DNA from: Henckelia pumila
Taxonomy: Eukaryota; Streptophyta; Magnoliopsida; Lamiales; Gesneriaceae
Direction of reading: 5' to 3'
Assembly: GCF_033568475.1 (NCBI RefSeq)
Contig: NC_133123.1
Location: 930,001-994,000 of the forward strand
Length of the DNA stretch: 64,000 nucleotides
Shown: piece by piece, positions 46,629 to 60,101 of the stretch
Layout: every line of letters starts with the position of its first letter
How positions within the stretch are numbered: the first letter of the stretch is position 1
Program-made: the position numbers and the translations under genes
Notes under the pieces: model-generated
What the model was told of the DNA's origin: nothing
Seen by the model: only the letters and a program-made list of their open reading frames with translations
Databases searched by the model: none

Positions 46629-48560
46629 TGATTACTGCTCATTGGCTGACTTTCCGCATGAAGATTTTCGAAATTGTCCCCACTTTTTAGTTGAAATATG
46701 TATTTTACCTTATACAAGACAGTCAAACTTGCACTTTAGAATCGTAGTCATCATTTTCTTTATGCTCGCATTTCAGCTGCGTGTGGATTAAGTAATTTAT
46801 TCACTTGGACTATTCTTCGTAAGTACTTTTCCTTTTTCCCTGAATTGTAGATGGATGATTGTTAGATTATGTTGAGTTGCGGTGCATGATAATTCCGTGG
46901 ATGTCACTGCGCATGTTTAGCCCTGCCAGAGGCAATTATTCTTCGTTACTGTGATTGGAGTATTAATGTTCAGTACTTGAATGATATATTTGCTTTGCTA
47001 CGCCTTAAAACCAGGTTTTTTCTCCCCAAACTTGAAATTATCTTTTGCCTTCTTTGGGAACCGATTTTCCGCTGTATTATTCGTTCCGATTACATGCTTC
47101 ACAGAATTCTGAAGCCAATTTTGTTTGTAAAAGTTGGTTTTGCACGTGAACATAGGATTAAATAGCACGAACTATTATATAATTGATGTAGTGATTTCAT
47201 TCATGGTTGATTTTCGGGGATGTGTGTTGGAATTCTTGTTTGCCATATGAAATTCCCGGTTCACATTTTTCTCAAAATTTCACTTGGCTAGTAGAATACG
47301 CAATTTTTGCGTCTCTGGCTCATCAAGTTGGTTTCTTTAATAAAAAACTTGGTTCTAGTTTTGTTGTGCTAAAATTGTCACCTGTCTAGTGTAATGCTAG
47401 CTTGCATCACTCCCTAATACATACGAAGAAGCAAAGTGATACGGATAAGAACCATATAGAATTATGATGCATTAGCCTAAAATGTTTAGGATGTAGCAAT
47501 GGGGTGCACTTATGAAGTCCACTGAACAGGCTCAATGGCAATATCGTACAAGATATGAACTCATTGAATTACAATATGTCTATATATTACGATGGAGTGA
47601 GGATGGATCGAGAACATACCAGAGTTTCTTCCGAAGATAGAGGTACAAGAAAAATGACCAAATCTTTTCCAGGATGTATAACCTGAATACTAACCCCACT
47701 TTATTTATCCACGGCAACTCCCATTGAACACATCAATTTTTGCATTCGAAGCGTTACATTATTATCTGACCGTCATTAAATCAACTGCAATCAAATCAAA
47801 GCGTCAATAACCAATATGCCTACACAAATTAGAGAAATAATAGTTAATTGTGAATTTATTGTACAAGTTAGTACCAAGCATATGTTATTTTCTATGTCAA
47901 ATGTTTCTTTCTTTTTTACCAAGTGAAATTATTTGAATGAAGTTATTTTGTAAGATGCGTTAGGGCATTCAATCATGTAACTTATGTTAGATATATGTTA
48001 TCCTTCTTCCTGTAAAAAAATAAATCAACGAAAGAGTTTTTTTCTTTTTGGTAACAATAATGTCAACTAACGATTCAATAAAAAAAAAAGCCAATGAGCC
48101 TTGCTTTTTCCTCGCTGTAGGATGAGAAGTCCACGTCATAGCACCAATAATTTATCTGATAAATTTTTTTAAAATATATGTAGAAATGCACTTATATTTA
48201 ATGCGAGAAAACTATTTGTTACAATCTAACTTGGTTCAATGGCATAAAAAAAATAAATTTTAAATCTAATGTCAATCTCCTTTCAGTTATAACAATATAT
48301 ATAATATAGCCAAATTTAATCCTAATAAAGAAAAAAACTTATTATAAATCAATACTAAATTCAATGCTCTATTATTGTAGTTAACTTGTATTCTCCACCT
48401 TTTCCCCCACCAGCTCTCCCTTATATATCCAAACACCCATCTCTAAACTTTTGGTTGAGGCGTCTTGTAATTTACCCATCACTCTCAAATCCCTTGATCG
48501 TTTCTATAATTTCCAAGAGTATTCAACCCTTGATTAATCATCCCATAGAAGCTAATCAAG
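46629..48560. other. NFD6-like 3' region and spacer
   Basis: Likely 3' UTR or alternative exons of the NFD6-like gene up to about 47400, then AT-rich spacer and the 5' leader of the microprotein gene (TTATATATCC near 48419). No further coding sequence supported. Confidence 0.45.
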
Positions 48561-49556
48561 ATGCTGGAATTATTCCTGCTGGGGTGCACCGGAGTGGTGG
48601 TGTTCCTTCACGGCGCCAACTTCTTCTTCCACGTCGTTTCTTCCCATTTCGCCGCCGTCCGTGCTCTCAGGTTCGTCATTTCATCCGCCTTTGTTCCATC
48701 GATCGTTCTTAATTAGTAAACACAGAGTAATTAAATTAAATATATACGTACACTTTTATTTGTATTCCTCAAAATTGTTTGTGCTTCAATACGCCTCGGA
48801 GACCCAATTTTAGTTAAGTCTTGATTTAGACGAATTAAGCTGTCGTGGGCCAAAGAGAACTTATTGTTTTGGAGTTGATAAATGTCGAAATCAACTTTCT
48901 TGAAATGCTCCAGTTGGCTTAGTCATACTTTATCCTTTTTGAAACATTATAGTTTTGTAATCTGATGCATACCACTAGCATTTAGTATTCATATAAACCG
49001 GAGGAAAAAATATTATACCATCGAGATATAAATGCTAGTCGATGGAAATCAGATAACAAAGAATGTAAACGAGGAATGAGGTGAATTTGGCTAGATTTTG
49101 TGACCATCTGTATTGATATTAAGTTGATTTTTTTTGTTTTAAAAGTTTAGTTTAGCATTTGGGCACACTAAAGTGATTGGTGGTTCGCAGAAACTGGCAG
49201 ATTTATACCCCAAAAACGTAGAAGTTAATTGCCATTTAAAAAATAATCAGAGAATGGTTTGGTATATATATTCAATTATTGGCTAGGTAAGGTAACAACT
49301 GGTGCAGGTTTTTAAAAAGTTAATGTATGATATATATCTACTCCCCTGTACTAAAAAAGTTGCAAAGCATCTTATCCTGATCCATTTGTCGGTTCATTCC
49401 ATAATTTGTAAATCTTGGAAAACAGTTTATTAACACTGATTGACTGATAATAGTGATGTCCAAATAAAAAAATTTAATATTTGATGTAATCGTTTCCTGT
49501 AATATATTTTATATGTTTTGTTTGTGGACAGTTTCTTGGGGTTTGCTGCTTGGTGA
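48561..49556 (+). CDS. 44-residue membrane microprotein gene with one intron
   Basis: Exon 48561-48670 and exon 49532-49556, with a GT donor (CTCAG/GTTCGTC) and an AG acceptor (TGGACAG/TTTCTTG), join in frame to a 44-residue protein: MLELFLLGCTGVVVFLHGAN, FFFHVVSSHFAAVRALS, FLGFAAW. The first 25 residues form one hydrophobic membrane segment, followed by a short basic tail. The GC content and G/C third positions of the first exon stand out against the AT-rich surroundings. The sequence resembles a very small conserved plant membrane protein, but I cannot give it a name. The intron is 861 bases. It is too short for normal ORF searches. Function unknown. Confidence 0.65.
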
Positions 49557-52153
49557 AGGAGTGCTGATCATGTAGGGACCCGTATGTAAAAGAATATAAA
49601 AGGCTTTGCAGATAAACAAGCTGCTGTTTGTATAAATATATATATGTATTTTTTAATTGATCTTAAGTTAATAATTACGTCAGGTAATTGAAATCTTCTA
49701 TTGTGTGTTTGAGTATTACTAGAAAACCATTGCCAATTGTCAATCGGACATAGTAATGAATTTGAATTATCCATCCCAACTCTCAAAAGTCAACGGCCAA
49801 ATACCCAAGTGGATCTTTTGGTCCCCTCGCCATTTCTTTTTATTCAGCGCTAAATTAATATGACTCAAATCATAAACTATGCAATTGAGTTCATTTTTCT
49901 TGATTGATTTATTCTACACCTTGTAGCTTGAAAAATGGTCTATTGATACCACTTGAATCACCAATTCTCTAAGCATAGTAACTCTAATATTTAGCTACAT
50001 TCCAAGACTCAAAATACCAAGTCTAATTATAAATCTTGTTTTTTTTTCTCCCACTATCTAGAACATGACCCTTTTTTCATGGCGACTCTTGGATTAATTT
50101 GAAATAAGTTATTTCAAAATGACTACTCTTTTGGGCACCAAGAACCAAGACTGGTGATATTTTGGGCACCACTGGATACATTTTATCTTGCATGATATTT
50201 TGTCAAAAGCAATATATAGTGGTGAATTAATGTTTGCATACTTTCATACTTTCACTAAAGAACAGGTGAGTTTGGAACTGTATTTGCCTGATGAAATTGG
50301 ATTCTATTTCCAAGCTAATGGGTTTTATTTTTTCATATTCTATTTTTAAGATAATATTTAAATCGATAACCACATATATTTCTTACGTTAGCTCTCACTT
50401 TAAATGGAAAAGAATACATGTTCTTCAACAATATACAGCGGCCCATCAAAATTAGTCCCCCCACGTGCGAAAAAAACTGTATCACGCGCTTCAGTGGAGC
50501 GTGGGATGGCCAAATGATAATAATATTCCATGGGGGCTATGAATATGATTATGATACCAGTTTCCCACGCGTACACACACGTGTCTGCTTCTTATTCAAT
50601 CACCGATCCAGTACCAAACAGCGTGCAATGCCGCCGCTTACAGATTCTTTCTTGCTTTTATTTCTTTTTCCAATCAATTAAATAAATAATTATATATTTG
50701 ACCCACTAAAAATTCGGCCAAAAATTAGGTTACATACCAAGAAAATCAAACTTCTATCTACTAAAGAGAGCCAAATGGAAAAGTTTCTTAAAATTGGAAA
50801 GTAAATGTATCTTTTATTCGAAAATCTTAAACGAATTTAATAATTATTTAGTTTCCCACTAATATAGATTATGTTTACATGTTTGCCAAACGCAATCTAA
50901 CCGCTTGGTACATGAAGTTAATGCATTTCTTTGTCTCTGCCACCTTTTTTAGATCATGATTTCTTTCATCTGAGTCTGACTCTGACCAATACAAATAAAA
51001 GGGATGAACGTCACTTTTATCATATTTATAAAAATTATTATTAATCCCGTCATAACTTATTTTATTTAATTTTGTGTTTTTTGATGTATTATTTATTTAC
51101 TTATTAATTATTTATTTTAATTCCACCCGAAAATCAAATTCGCAACGTTAGGAATTTTTTCACACGTCAGTTCAGATCTGAGCAACTTGTCTATGCTCAT
51201 GTGGGCCCGAAATAATATAATTTTAAATAATCGTGATTGTTCCATAAAGTACAATTAAAAGTTAATCTCGCATATGCCAATTAATTTCATTATATAAACC
51301 GTTTTGATTTTGCAAAAACCGGAAAATAAGTATTTAATTTATTCCATCTAGCGGTGAAACTAAAAAAGAAAAAGGAAAAATAAACCAGCTCCCAGTGGAC
51401 TCCATTCCAGCTTAAGGCCAGTTAAATACATTGCATGTGTCGCGTACATATTACCCATTTTATAATTATTTTTCCACAAATACGAGTTATCACTTTTAAA
51501 AGAACATTATTTCTTGATTCAAAAAAAAAAATGGAAAAAAAAGAAAAAAAGAACATTTTTCGAGTTCATGTACATATTATAATTATGGTCTATATATCAT
51601 AACAAAATCCAAACGGACGCTACAAAGTTTTTTATTTTATATATACATAAAACTTATGTACAAGTGCACATGGCGTGCTAAAAATTAAACATGCGTGCAT
51701 GTTATGTGCTGAAAATGACTTGATCTTGTAACATTTATATATCGTTAAAATGAATTTGTTTTCTGAATTACCATAAGCATATGATCGTTTTGACGAATGA
51801 ATTATTTTTTTTAAGAAAATAAACGAAAAAATAAAAGAGATGAAAGAAGAGGCAGCTAGTGTCGGGGCTTGGAAATAGAAAAGGACAACGAGACATGCAC
51901 TGATGAAACACACACAACTCTTTCACAATCCACACGTATCCACCGCCAACAAATCTCGTCTGCCACGTAACTCCGAGGGTCCCACTCACCCCCCCTTTGG
52001 GCGGCTCTACTTTGACTGCAAATCCTCTATATATTCATATTCCCAATCCACAGCCATACAATCACCCGTACTTTTTGCTCTACCAATTAATCATTTATCA
52101 TTCTCATATTAATTAATAATAATTAAAAAATATTTAGTTTTTGTCTGAATGTC
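49557..52153. other. Gene-free spacer and ERF promoter
   Basis: AT-rich, no supported gene. The last 250 bases are GC-richer and carry TGCCACGTAAC near 51960 (an ACGT core) and a TATA box at 52028. Confidence 0.5.
52028..52034 (+). promoter_or_regulatory. TATA box of ERF gene 1
   Basis: TATATAT 120 bases before the ATG at 52154. Confidence 0.5.
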
Positions 52154-52193
52154 ATGGCTCCGAGGGCTAGAGCCGCCGCGGCGCTGGGAGTGA
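52149..52193 (+). other. Overlapping upstream ORF of ERF gene 1
   Basis: An ATG five bases before the main start, in another frame, opens a 14-codon reading frame that overlaps the ERF start and stops at GAGTGA. Because the main ATG has a good context (A at -2 to G at +4 region, ATGGCT), leaky scanning is likely. It may lower translation. Confidence 0.5.
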
Positions 52194-52780
52194 GGCGCGG
52201 TGACGATGACGCGCATTTTCGCGGTGTCAGGAAGAGGCCGTGGGGAAGGTACGCGGCGGAGATAAGGGATCCCGGTAAGAAGAGTCGCGTGTGGTTGGGT
52301 ACATTCGACACGGCGGAGGAGGCTGCCAGAGCTTACGACGACGCCGCCCGCCAATTCCGGGGACACAAGGCCAAGACCAACTTCCCTCCTCCCGATTCCA
52401 TTTCCATTAATGTACAGAAAACCGACAACCGGAGCCCAAGCGAGAGCAGTACCGTTGAATCTTCCAGCCGGCCGGATCGTTTTCCTCTGGATCTCACTCT
52501 CGGCCGGCGGCCCATGAGATTTCCCTTTCAGAGTAACCTCAACCTTCTCCCGCCGGTCACCGCCGCCAGATTCGTCAGCTACCAACCGGACCACGCCACG
52601 ATGCTACACCTGGGTCCCGAGTCTCGCCAAGAAATCGCGGAGCTCATGAACCAATTTCGACGGCTCCCCGTGGATTTCTTCTCCGGCGACTCAGATTCAT
52701 CGTCAGCTGTCGTTGACCACACGCAACATAGGAGAGCCTTGAACCTGGATCTCAACCTCCCTCCACCGGAAAACGTTTGA
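52154..52780 (+). CDS. AP2/ERF repressor, EAR-motif class (group VIII)
   Basis: An intronless 208-residue transcription factor. The AP2/ERF DNA-binding domain covers about residues 21-78 ([40 protein letters not shown]), with the ERF-type alanine and aspartate (EEAARAYD) expected for GCC-box binding. The C-terminus ends in an EAR motif (LNLDLNLPP, residues 196-204) that recruits TOPLESS-type co-repressors, and a second weaker LxLxL stretch (LDLTL) lies near 112. This layout is ERF group VIIIa (ERF3/4/8-like), active repressors in ethylene, jasmonate and abscisic acid responses. GC-rich in contrast to its surroundings. Confidence 0.95.
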   Translation: MAPRARAAAALGVRRGDDDAHFRGVRKRPWGRYAAEIRDPGKKSRVWLGTFDTAEEAARAYDDAARQFRGHKAKTNFPPPDSISINVQKTDNRSPSESSTVESSSRPDRFPLDLTLGRRPMRFPFQSNLNLLPPVTAARFVSYQPDHATMLHLGPESRQEIAELMNQFRRLPVDFFSGDSDSSSAVVDHTQHRRALNLDLNLPPPENV

Positions 52781-55700
52781 TCCCGACGGCAAGATTTTGT
52801 TCCATTAAAATTCCTTGATTCAATAACACACCTTCAACCTTCCTTCTTGGTCCGAAAATGGAAAAACAAAGAAAGAGTAATCTGCAGATGGATGTAAGAG
52901 GATCGCCGTTAGATGTGAATAGTAAAAAAGTGTGATCCAATGGCGCATAAAAAGTAGATAGCATTTGGCCTGAAAAATTCGCCGGGAAGCGAGGGCGAAA
53001 TTGGTCGGCAATCGTGGGCCATATCTGTACGGACGTCTCCTAGATATATGGTAGCTAGCTAGGGTTATTAATAATGAGTGGATAAGCTGCCTACCCCTTC
53101 CTTCCATTATCACGTAGATAAGAAAAAAAGTTGAACTTGTTTCGTTTAATTTTTTTCCTTTATTTTTAACTGTAATGGTGGGCCTTCTCTTTTGCCAAAG
53201 ATCTGAAACATCCAACGTAAATACAAATGAGAGCTATACATATAATATGCTTTTTATATTACCAATTAATAATTCATTCAAGTTGCCAAAAAAAAAAAAA
53301 ACCATAAAAAGGAAAATTAAGTAACCAACAGCAGTTGATGTATTAAAGCTTAACTTCGAAGTGATTGATCATCCAAGTGTTTGAAGCAAACCATTTGCTT
53401 CTCCTAAAAATTAACACTATTATTTATTCAGTATCGGTATTTATTAGTACTAATTAAAGTGATCAACATATGATATATAATAAAGTTATCACCTTGTAAC
53501 TAACAATCCATCCTCCATGCAATAAAATAAATATATGTATTATAGTAAAATATGTAATCCGCAGTCCCGGTCTTCTGGCCCAATGGCGCCCGAATCTTAA
53601 CTTGGGACAAGATCTCAAGTAAAATATAATATGCTATTAATTGAATTTATTTTAAGAAAATAAATTGTAATGCGCAGCTAGGTGAGGTGTCGGATTTAAC
53701 ATAGACAATTAAGCCGGCTAGCGGCTGCGAGTGGGGCCATAGAGACAGAAACCACATTACACGCCACCATCATCGCCGACAGATATATCAAATTTACTCG
53801 CCAATATTTACATATTAAATTATTATTATTAAATTAAAAAAGTACTGAAACTACATATTAAATTAAATGATTATTGTTAAATTAAAAAAGGACTGAAACT
53901 CATATAATAAAAAAAAAATTTATTAATTAATAATAATGGATAAAAATTGAGGTAGGTGCGGGGCGGCTGCTCTCTGTCTGGGCCACCCATTTTTAATGGG
54001 AAAATCGGTGCCTTCTGAGGTGACATCTTCCCCTTCACTCCAAATCACCTTTTCTTTTTCTCTTTAATTTCAATTAGGACTAAACAAAAAGTAAACGTAA
54101 ATTTCGTCACGTAATTATATAATATGACAATTATTCCTTGTGATGCGTCGGTAACCTATCTAGCTAATGGAAATTTAAATAGGTTGATTAATGATATATA
54201 TATATATGGGATTGTGTTTTTTGGGGTAATATTAATTCAATGCGCGGTGAAATTTTGTTAGTACCTTGTGATTGACCATTAGGTACTTTGGTGTCCCCAT
54301 AGCAAGCATTAAATGAGTACGTTGCACAAAAATAATAACACACCGTACCTTAATTATCATCATCATCATCATATATTAAACGACATTTTTTTGACACTGC
54401 TAGAGTTTATGGTGCATGTTTCGCATTTAATTTTTTAGTTTAATTAACTAAATAGAAACATTAATATCAAGGACCTAAGAAAATATGAGAGCTCGACCCA
54501 CTTAATATAACATATAATTATGCAGTTAGACTTTCGATGATTTTTCATATATATGAATAATATTAACTATAATCTAATCTTGTTTGATTAATATTACAAA
54601 TAATTTTATTTTAAGAGAAAGTACCGGCCGTATATTACCGACAGACGGTAGACTTAATTGGTGGCCCATTTTGATCGACAAAATCTCAACCTTTCTTCTA
54701 GGTGCAACAGCGCCACCAGGACCGGACCGGACCCCCTTATTACTATATTTCAACATTTGCTGCATACTACTATGATTTATAATCTGATTTTCTTGGTCAT
54801 ATTTTATTTCTATGTTACTAGTATATATGTATCTAACAAAATAAAAATGTTTTGTTGCCATATACTTTATATATCAGTGGAAGCTGCAACGACAATGACA
54901 TAATTATACATATATGCATCTGTTCCATTATATTAAATATTAATAATATACACATGAATATTCTTATGCATAAATAATTTATCTTATGTCCAAAAGTAAA
55001 TTATTACTTCTAATATTTTTAAATCATAAAACTAAATATAAAAGATGGTAGTTATAAATGATAAATAAATATATTGAAATATAAAACTACAAATATTTTT
55101 ATTTTTATTTATTAAGGGTGTGTTTGAAGTTATATATTATTAATCTACCTATTAATTATCTTATTTAGTCTCACGTTTTATTGTCATATTGTTTATTCAT
55201 CTTTTAATTATTTATCTCATATGCATCAATCAAATTATAAATTATGTATACATAAGCTTTTTGTTTTTTTTATATATATATTTGGTGGATGAATGTGGCA
55301 ATTTACATTGTTGGACTTATGCTCAGTGCCACCAAAAAGAAAGTTGCACAATTTTTATTTTTTGGCGTGTGAAAGTGAATAAATGTCATTATCACGATAT
55401 AAATAAAAATGTAGTTTTTCACAATTAAATTTAAGTCGATTTTATTTTTAAAAAATTTCATGAAACAGGCTGGATTTATTGCCAACGGATGATGATGCTG
55501 TCTAAATATAAACGAGGATGTAAATCAATAAATGTGTGTTATTTTTTGTAAGATATCTCCTATCGATCGTTTAAGACCTTAAAAACTATTTAATCGAATA
55601 AAATGAAATAATTTTAGTCCCCAAGACAAAATCACATACTACAAATTTTTCTCTTTTATTTAACCTAATTTTTTTTTTCTATAAAACCTGAAATGGAAAA

Positions 55701-58483
55701 CAAAAGTCAAAACGATACCATTTTATTAACTTTTTCCCTAAAATTGAGAGAGACTTATTTTTTTAAAAATAAAAAATAGACTTATCTTTTTAGTGATAAA
55801 ATAAATTCGATTGACAAATGAAAACATGAGATTAAATCTCTCTCTATGTGTGTAGCTAATTAATTATGAGTACAACTACTTCCTGAAAATGATATATATT
55901 GTTCAAACTATTGTATCACATCTCAATAGGGATATAACAAAGTAATCAAATGTGATAGTTTCAAGGAACCCAACAATATATAATGCAAATAAATAAATAA
56001 ATAAATAAATAACAACTGCACATTAATATGATGATAAATATTGGTGGTATTTAATTTAAGGTCGAATGTGAAAGGTAGGTTTTAGATGTTGAAATGACGG
56101 CCGGCGGAAACAAATTCATGTAGTTAAGTTAAGAGAGTATTTAATAATATTAAATTTATAAAAATTAAATAAAAGAAGTTTGAAAAGGATCTGAGGGTGG
56201 GGCCGGGGAGCGGCTGCAGCAAAGATCTGAAAGAATCTGCGGCTTTTCTGTGCGGCCGCTGCTCACGCTTTAGTAGGTAGTGCATTTTTTTTTATTTCAT
56301 TTTATTTTATTTTATGAAGGATGTTTTTTTTTATTTTTATATACAATAAACAAAATAAATCAAAGAGGTGGGGACTCGCGTTGCGTGTATTACTATACAA
56401 ATTTCTCTATCTTTCACTCTGCGTAATTCAGCCTCCCACATGTCTTTCCTGACATTTGCCCTATATTTTTAATTTCACCAATGTCTAAAAATAAAATCAT
56501 AATTTAGTGAGTTAAATCCATTCATAACAAAATTGTTTCTTCTTCTTTTTTAAATGAAGCCCATGTACTTATGTATATAATATTATCTTTCCCCATTTGT
56601 TGTGGACTTTTCTTTTATATATCTGACAAGAAATTAGGAATATAATTTAAGGGGAATTTACATTAAGATTTAGGACCACGAGTAGTGATATGACCTTCAC
56701 GGGGAAAAAGAGAGTTTTATTGGGAAATCAATAAATTTAGGACCCAGTCAACACGTAATGATTTACTTCGCAACCACCAATCCCATGGCAATTATTTAGT
56801 TGTGTTTGTTTGTTTCTTTATTTATAAAATCAAAAATCAAACAGCAAAACGCTTTGACTAGCATTTGATGCCGCCCGCATTTCCTTTCATTGATTTTTAT
56901 CATTTTTTTGGTCTCCGTTGCAATTTTTTTATTAAATATACATAATATAAAGCACGTAACTGTGTAATTTTACCACACATTATAAGGAAGAATATTCTTT
57001 CAACGCTAAATGACATGGTTAATTGTCCTTAATTACCACTTTCACACGCATTATTCTATCATATAATAAAACTATATTATACTCCAGGATACTTTGTTCA
57101 TAAGCATCATTTTCACTCACAAGTAGGCTTTCAATGAAATGTTTAAACCAATTTTTTGGTTGGGTTGGTTGTGCCCAAATGAGATAAACTATTAAATACC
57201 CTATTTCCAACCAAACCATCCACTAGACCAATAGTAGTTTGTGATTCAGCTTAAATTTTAAAATAATTTCTTAATTTGTATTAAATTGTCAAGGCTTTAA
57301 ATTTTTATGTCAACTTCAGATGGATTTTTTTTTGAAAAAAAAAAAAAAGAAAACTTTACTGACCAAACTGTGAGGTGAAAAATCAAAAAGAAAAATCAAT
57401 TGTGTCCCCCACAAGATGCTAATTTCTGAGGATGTACAGTGTCCCCATTCAATAATGTTATTCCTCAATACCCCTTTGTGTTCACTTCACAAAATGTTAC
57501 TACATACCAACTGAGCACGAAAAAAAAAAAAAATCGGAAACTTTTTTGACCTGAAAATAATGCTGAGGTCAGGTGGTGCTTTATCAGGTAAATTAGGCAC
57601 AGAATACCCCGGCCAAACCAAATATTATGCATATGAAATAAGAAATGTGCAAGAGTATTTGATTTAGATTCAAATATTAAATAAAAATGAAAATGTTATT
57701 AAATTAAGACAAAAAAACTCAAAAACATTATGTGAATGGTACATTGTACGTATTTAATAGAGAGAGAGAGGCAGTCGAAGGGTCAAATCGGAGAAGCCCA
57801 CGTGAATGTTGGCCTAACGAGTCCAAAAGAAATCCAATCCCCGCAATGAATATACAAAATCGTTATGCTGGAAAAAGCAGTCACAAACCGCGAGAACATT
57901 GTACTATTAATCCTCTGAATAGCAATCCCCCAATCACTTGCATCATGCCCACACGCTTGCTCCCAATTTTACCCCCATTCCCTCTTTCCCTTTTCTTTTT
58001 CCTTTTTTTTAAAAAAAAAAAATTATTATTATTATAATAATTATAAAAATAAAAAAAATTAAAGCCCCTGCCGGCGCGTGACACCCAAATACCATTTTAG
58101 CAAGATACGATGACGCATCTAAATCATAGTATTTGTCAAACATTTAATTCTTAAACAATAATACAATATATATAAACCGTGTTATTGTCCGAACAAAGTC
58201 CTATGTTTATAATAATAATGATGAAATTAACCAAGTATATACATGAACATATGAATGAATCCAAGAAAATGGTGGAATAAAGATTTCATCAGTAATAGGA
58301 AAAGATAACAAGGTCTCAAATTAACCAGCTAGCTCGAATGGAACTCCGATCGTCTTATCTTAGGAAAAAATTAAACAAATATATACAGACATTTAAGATA
58401 CGTAATCCGATCATCATAACTGCTGTCCCAAAGCACTGACATGCTAAAAAAAAAAGCCCCATAATCTAACGAAATAGGGGGGC
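52781..58483. other. 5.7-kb gene-free gap between convergent ERF genes
   Basis: Low-complexity AT-rich DNA with several A/T runs, and GC-richer islands near 53960, 56200-56270 (including GCGGCCGC) and 57770-57960. No ORF has a recognisable domain, and I see no transposon ends. It holds the 3' UTRs of both ERF genes at its edges. Confidence 0.5.
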
Positions 58484-58942
58484 CTACATCCACAGAGGTG
58501 GAGGCTCGTTCAAATCTATAGGCAAGCCACGTCTCACTATCCCGAAGTACTTCGCCGGACCATCTCCATCGACGGCCGGAGCCACGGCGGAGGCAGCCAC
58601 GTGTCCTCCATTTCCCTGCTGCACGACGTCTTTGAACACCACAGTACCAGTGTGCATGAAGTCGTTGATCACGAGTCTTCCGGACGGGGACATCCACCGG
58701 TGGTCGGAAGGAAGGTTGAGGTCCAAGGAGAGCCTCGTGGGAGGGGCGGGGAAGTTGGTCTTGGCCTTGGCTCCCCGGAGAGACCTGGCGGCTCCGTCGT
58801 ACGCCAGCGCCGCCTCCTCGGGAGTGTCGAAGGTGCCCAGCCAGACGCGTGTTTTCTTCCATGGATCGCGGATTTCGGCAGCGTAACGGCCCCATGGGCG
58901 CTTCCTGACTCCCCTGTAGTGACCTTCGCGTGTGGAAGCCAT
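58484..58942 (-). CDS. AP2/ERF repressor, EAR-motif class (ERF12-like)
   Basis: An intronless 152-residue protein: [20 protein letters not shown], then [20 protein letters not shown] and [20 protein letters not shown] form the AP2/ERF domain at about residues 8-65. An EAR motif follows directly (LSLDLNLP, residues 71-78), and a second DLNEPPP lies at the extreme C-terminus (residues 143-149). The short length, near absence of an N-terminal extension and the [20 protein letters not shown] start match ERF12/ERF9-type group VIII members. It points towards the ERF at 52154, but the two differ clearly outside the DNA-binding domain, so they are not a recent tandem pair. A strong antisense frame is composition-driven. 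Confidence 0.93.
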   Translation of the reverse strand: MASTREGHYRGVRKRPWGRYAAEIRDPWKKTRVWLGTFDTPEEAALAYDGAARSLRGAKAKTNFPAPPTRLSLDLNLPSDHRWMSPSGRLVINDFMHTGTVVFKDVVQQGNGGHVAASAVAPAVDGDGPAKYFGIVRRGLPIDLNEPPPLWM

Positions 58943-59840
58943 GGAAGAGAGGAGGAGTTGCAGAGAAAAAGAGAGAGAGAAGTGGGAAATGGGAGAGTTT
59001 TGAAAGAAGGTGTTGTGTTGTTATGCAAATGTGTGGGAGTGAGGGTAAAAGTGTAAGGGTCCCGCAGAGTCTCCCGTAATCGTCGGCTGGACGGCAAAAG
59101 GCCTCTTCTTAAATAAATAAATATATAACGGCGGCGTTATTTTCTGAAGCCTCCTTACGTGTTTAATTTTGCTGTTTCAAGACCAAACCCTATTCATCCT
59201 TAGACGCCGTTTATTTATTTATTTATTTATTACTTCATTGGAGAGACTTGGTCGTAAGCCTATCCATCTCTCTTAACCAAATATATAAACTTTTTCTTTT
59301 TTTTATATAATAATAAATTAATAACTAAATAATTATTTTACGTTAACGAAAAATAAAACACTACTACTTCGTTGGGATTTCTATCATTTTTGTAAAGCAG
59401 ATTTGCGAAGTTGTCAATGGGAGACAAAAACAAAATTATGTGAGAAATAATTTGTCACTTTCAATTTGTTTCATTTCAAACAGATAGATTTGTGATATCG
59501 TATAATAAAAAACTTATTTTTTTAAAAAATATTTATAAGTTCTACTGCCTATATATATTCAACAAAAACTCTTTTTAAATCGTTTGACGAGTCAATTTTG
59601 TAACTAAAATTTTTTTAATATGAAGCTGAATTTCCATTCCCCTCCCCCCTCCCTTTGTGTATAGGAGTGTATTTTACGTATGATTTTTTTCTTCTAATCG
59701 ATTCTAAACATTAGTTTGACGCTGAGGATGTAAATGAGATGCAAGTGAATCTAAACCATTCGATCTAGCCTTCAGATAGCAATCTCTACCGATCAAATTT
59801 TTCTAGTTTGCGAAAAATCACGAATATCCAAAACTAGATA
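58943..59840. other. Promoter region of ERF gene 2
   Basis: CT-rich leader (on the coding strand) near 58950-59050, then AT-rich DNA with a short TTTA repeat near 59210. No other gene. Confidence 0.5.
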
Positions 59841-60101
59841 CTCCCTCCGTTCCAATTATATTGTTCACGTTTCCTTTTTTGTTTGTTTCAAATATATGAA
59901 CATACACCATATTTAGTAATATTTTTTTGCACTTCTTTACTAATATACCTCTATTAACTACACCTTGAAAATTATGCAATCATTTTTTAATACATTAAAT
60001 TGAGATAAAATAGAAAGTTTATATAAAATTTATTTTTCCAATAAATTTTTCTTAATTCGTGTGAAAACTAAAACAAGACAATATATATGAGACGAATGGT
60101 G
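59841..60101. mobile_element. Stowaway-like (Tc1/mariner) MITE, 261 bp
   Basis: Left end CTCCCTCCGTTCCAATTATA is the classic Stowaway terminus. The right end, read from the other strand (CACCATTCGTCTCATATATA), is a weaker match. TA is present on both sides (59839-59840 and 60102-60103), the mariner target. No ORF. Confidence 0.85.

Noticed and set aside
50418-50681. 87-codon frame in the spacer
   Set aside because: No domain, composition like surrounding non-coding DNA.
52109-52594. 161-codon minus-strand frame over ERF gene 1
   Set aside because: Shadow of a GC-rich real gene on the other strand; no domain.
58371-58895. 174-codon minus-strand frame, and plus-strand frames at 58601-59056
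   Set aside because: Alternative-frame shadows of the ERF gene at 58484-58942.
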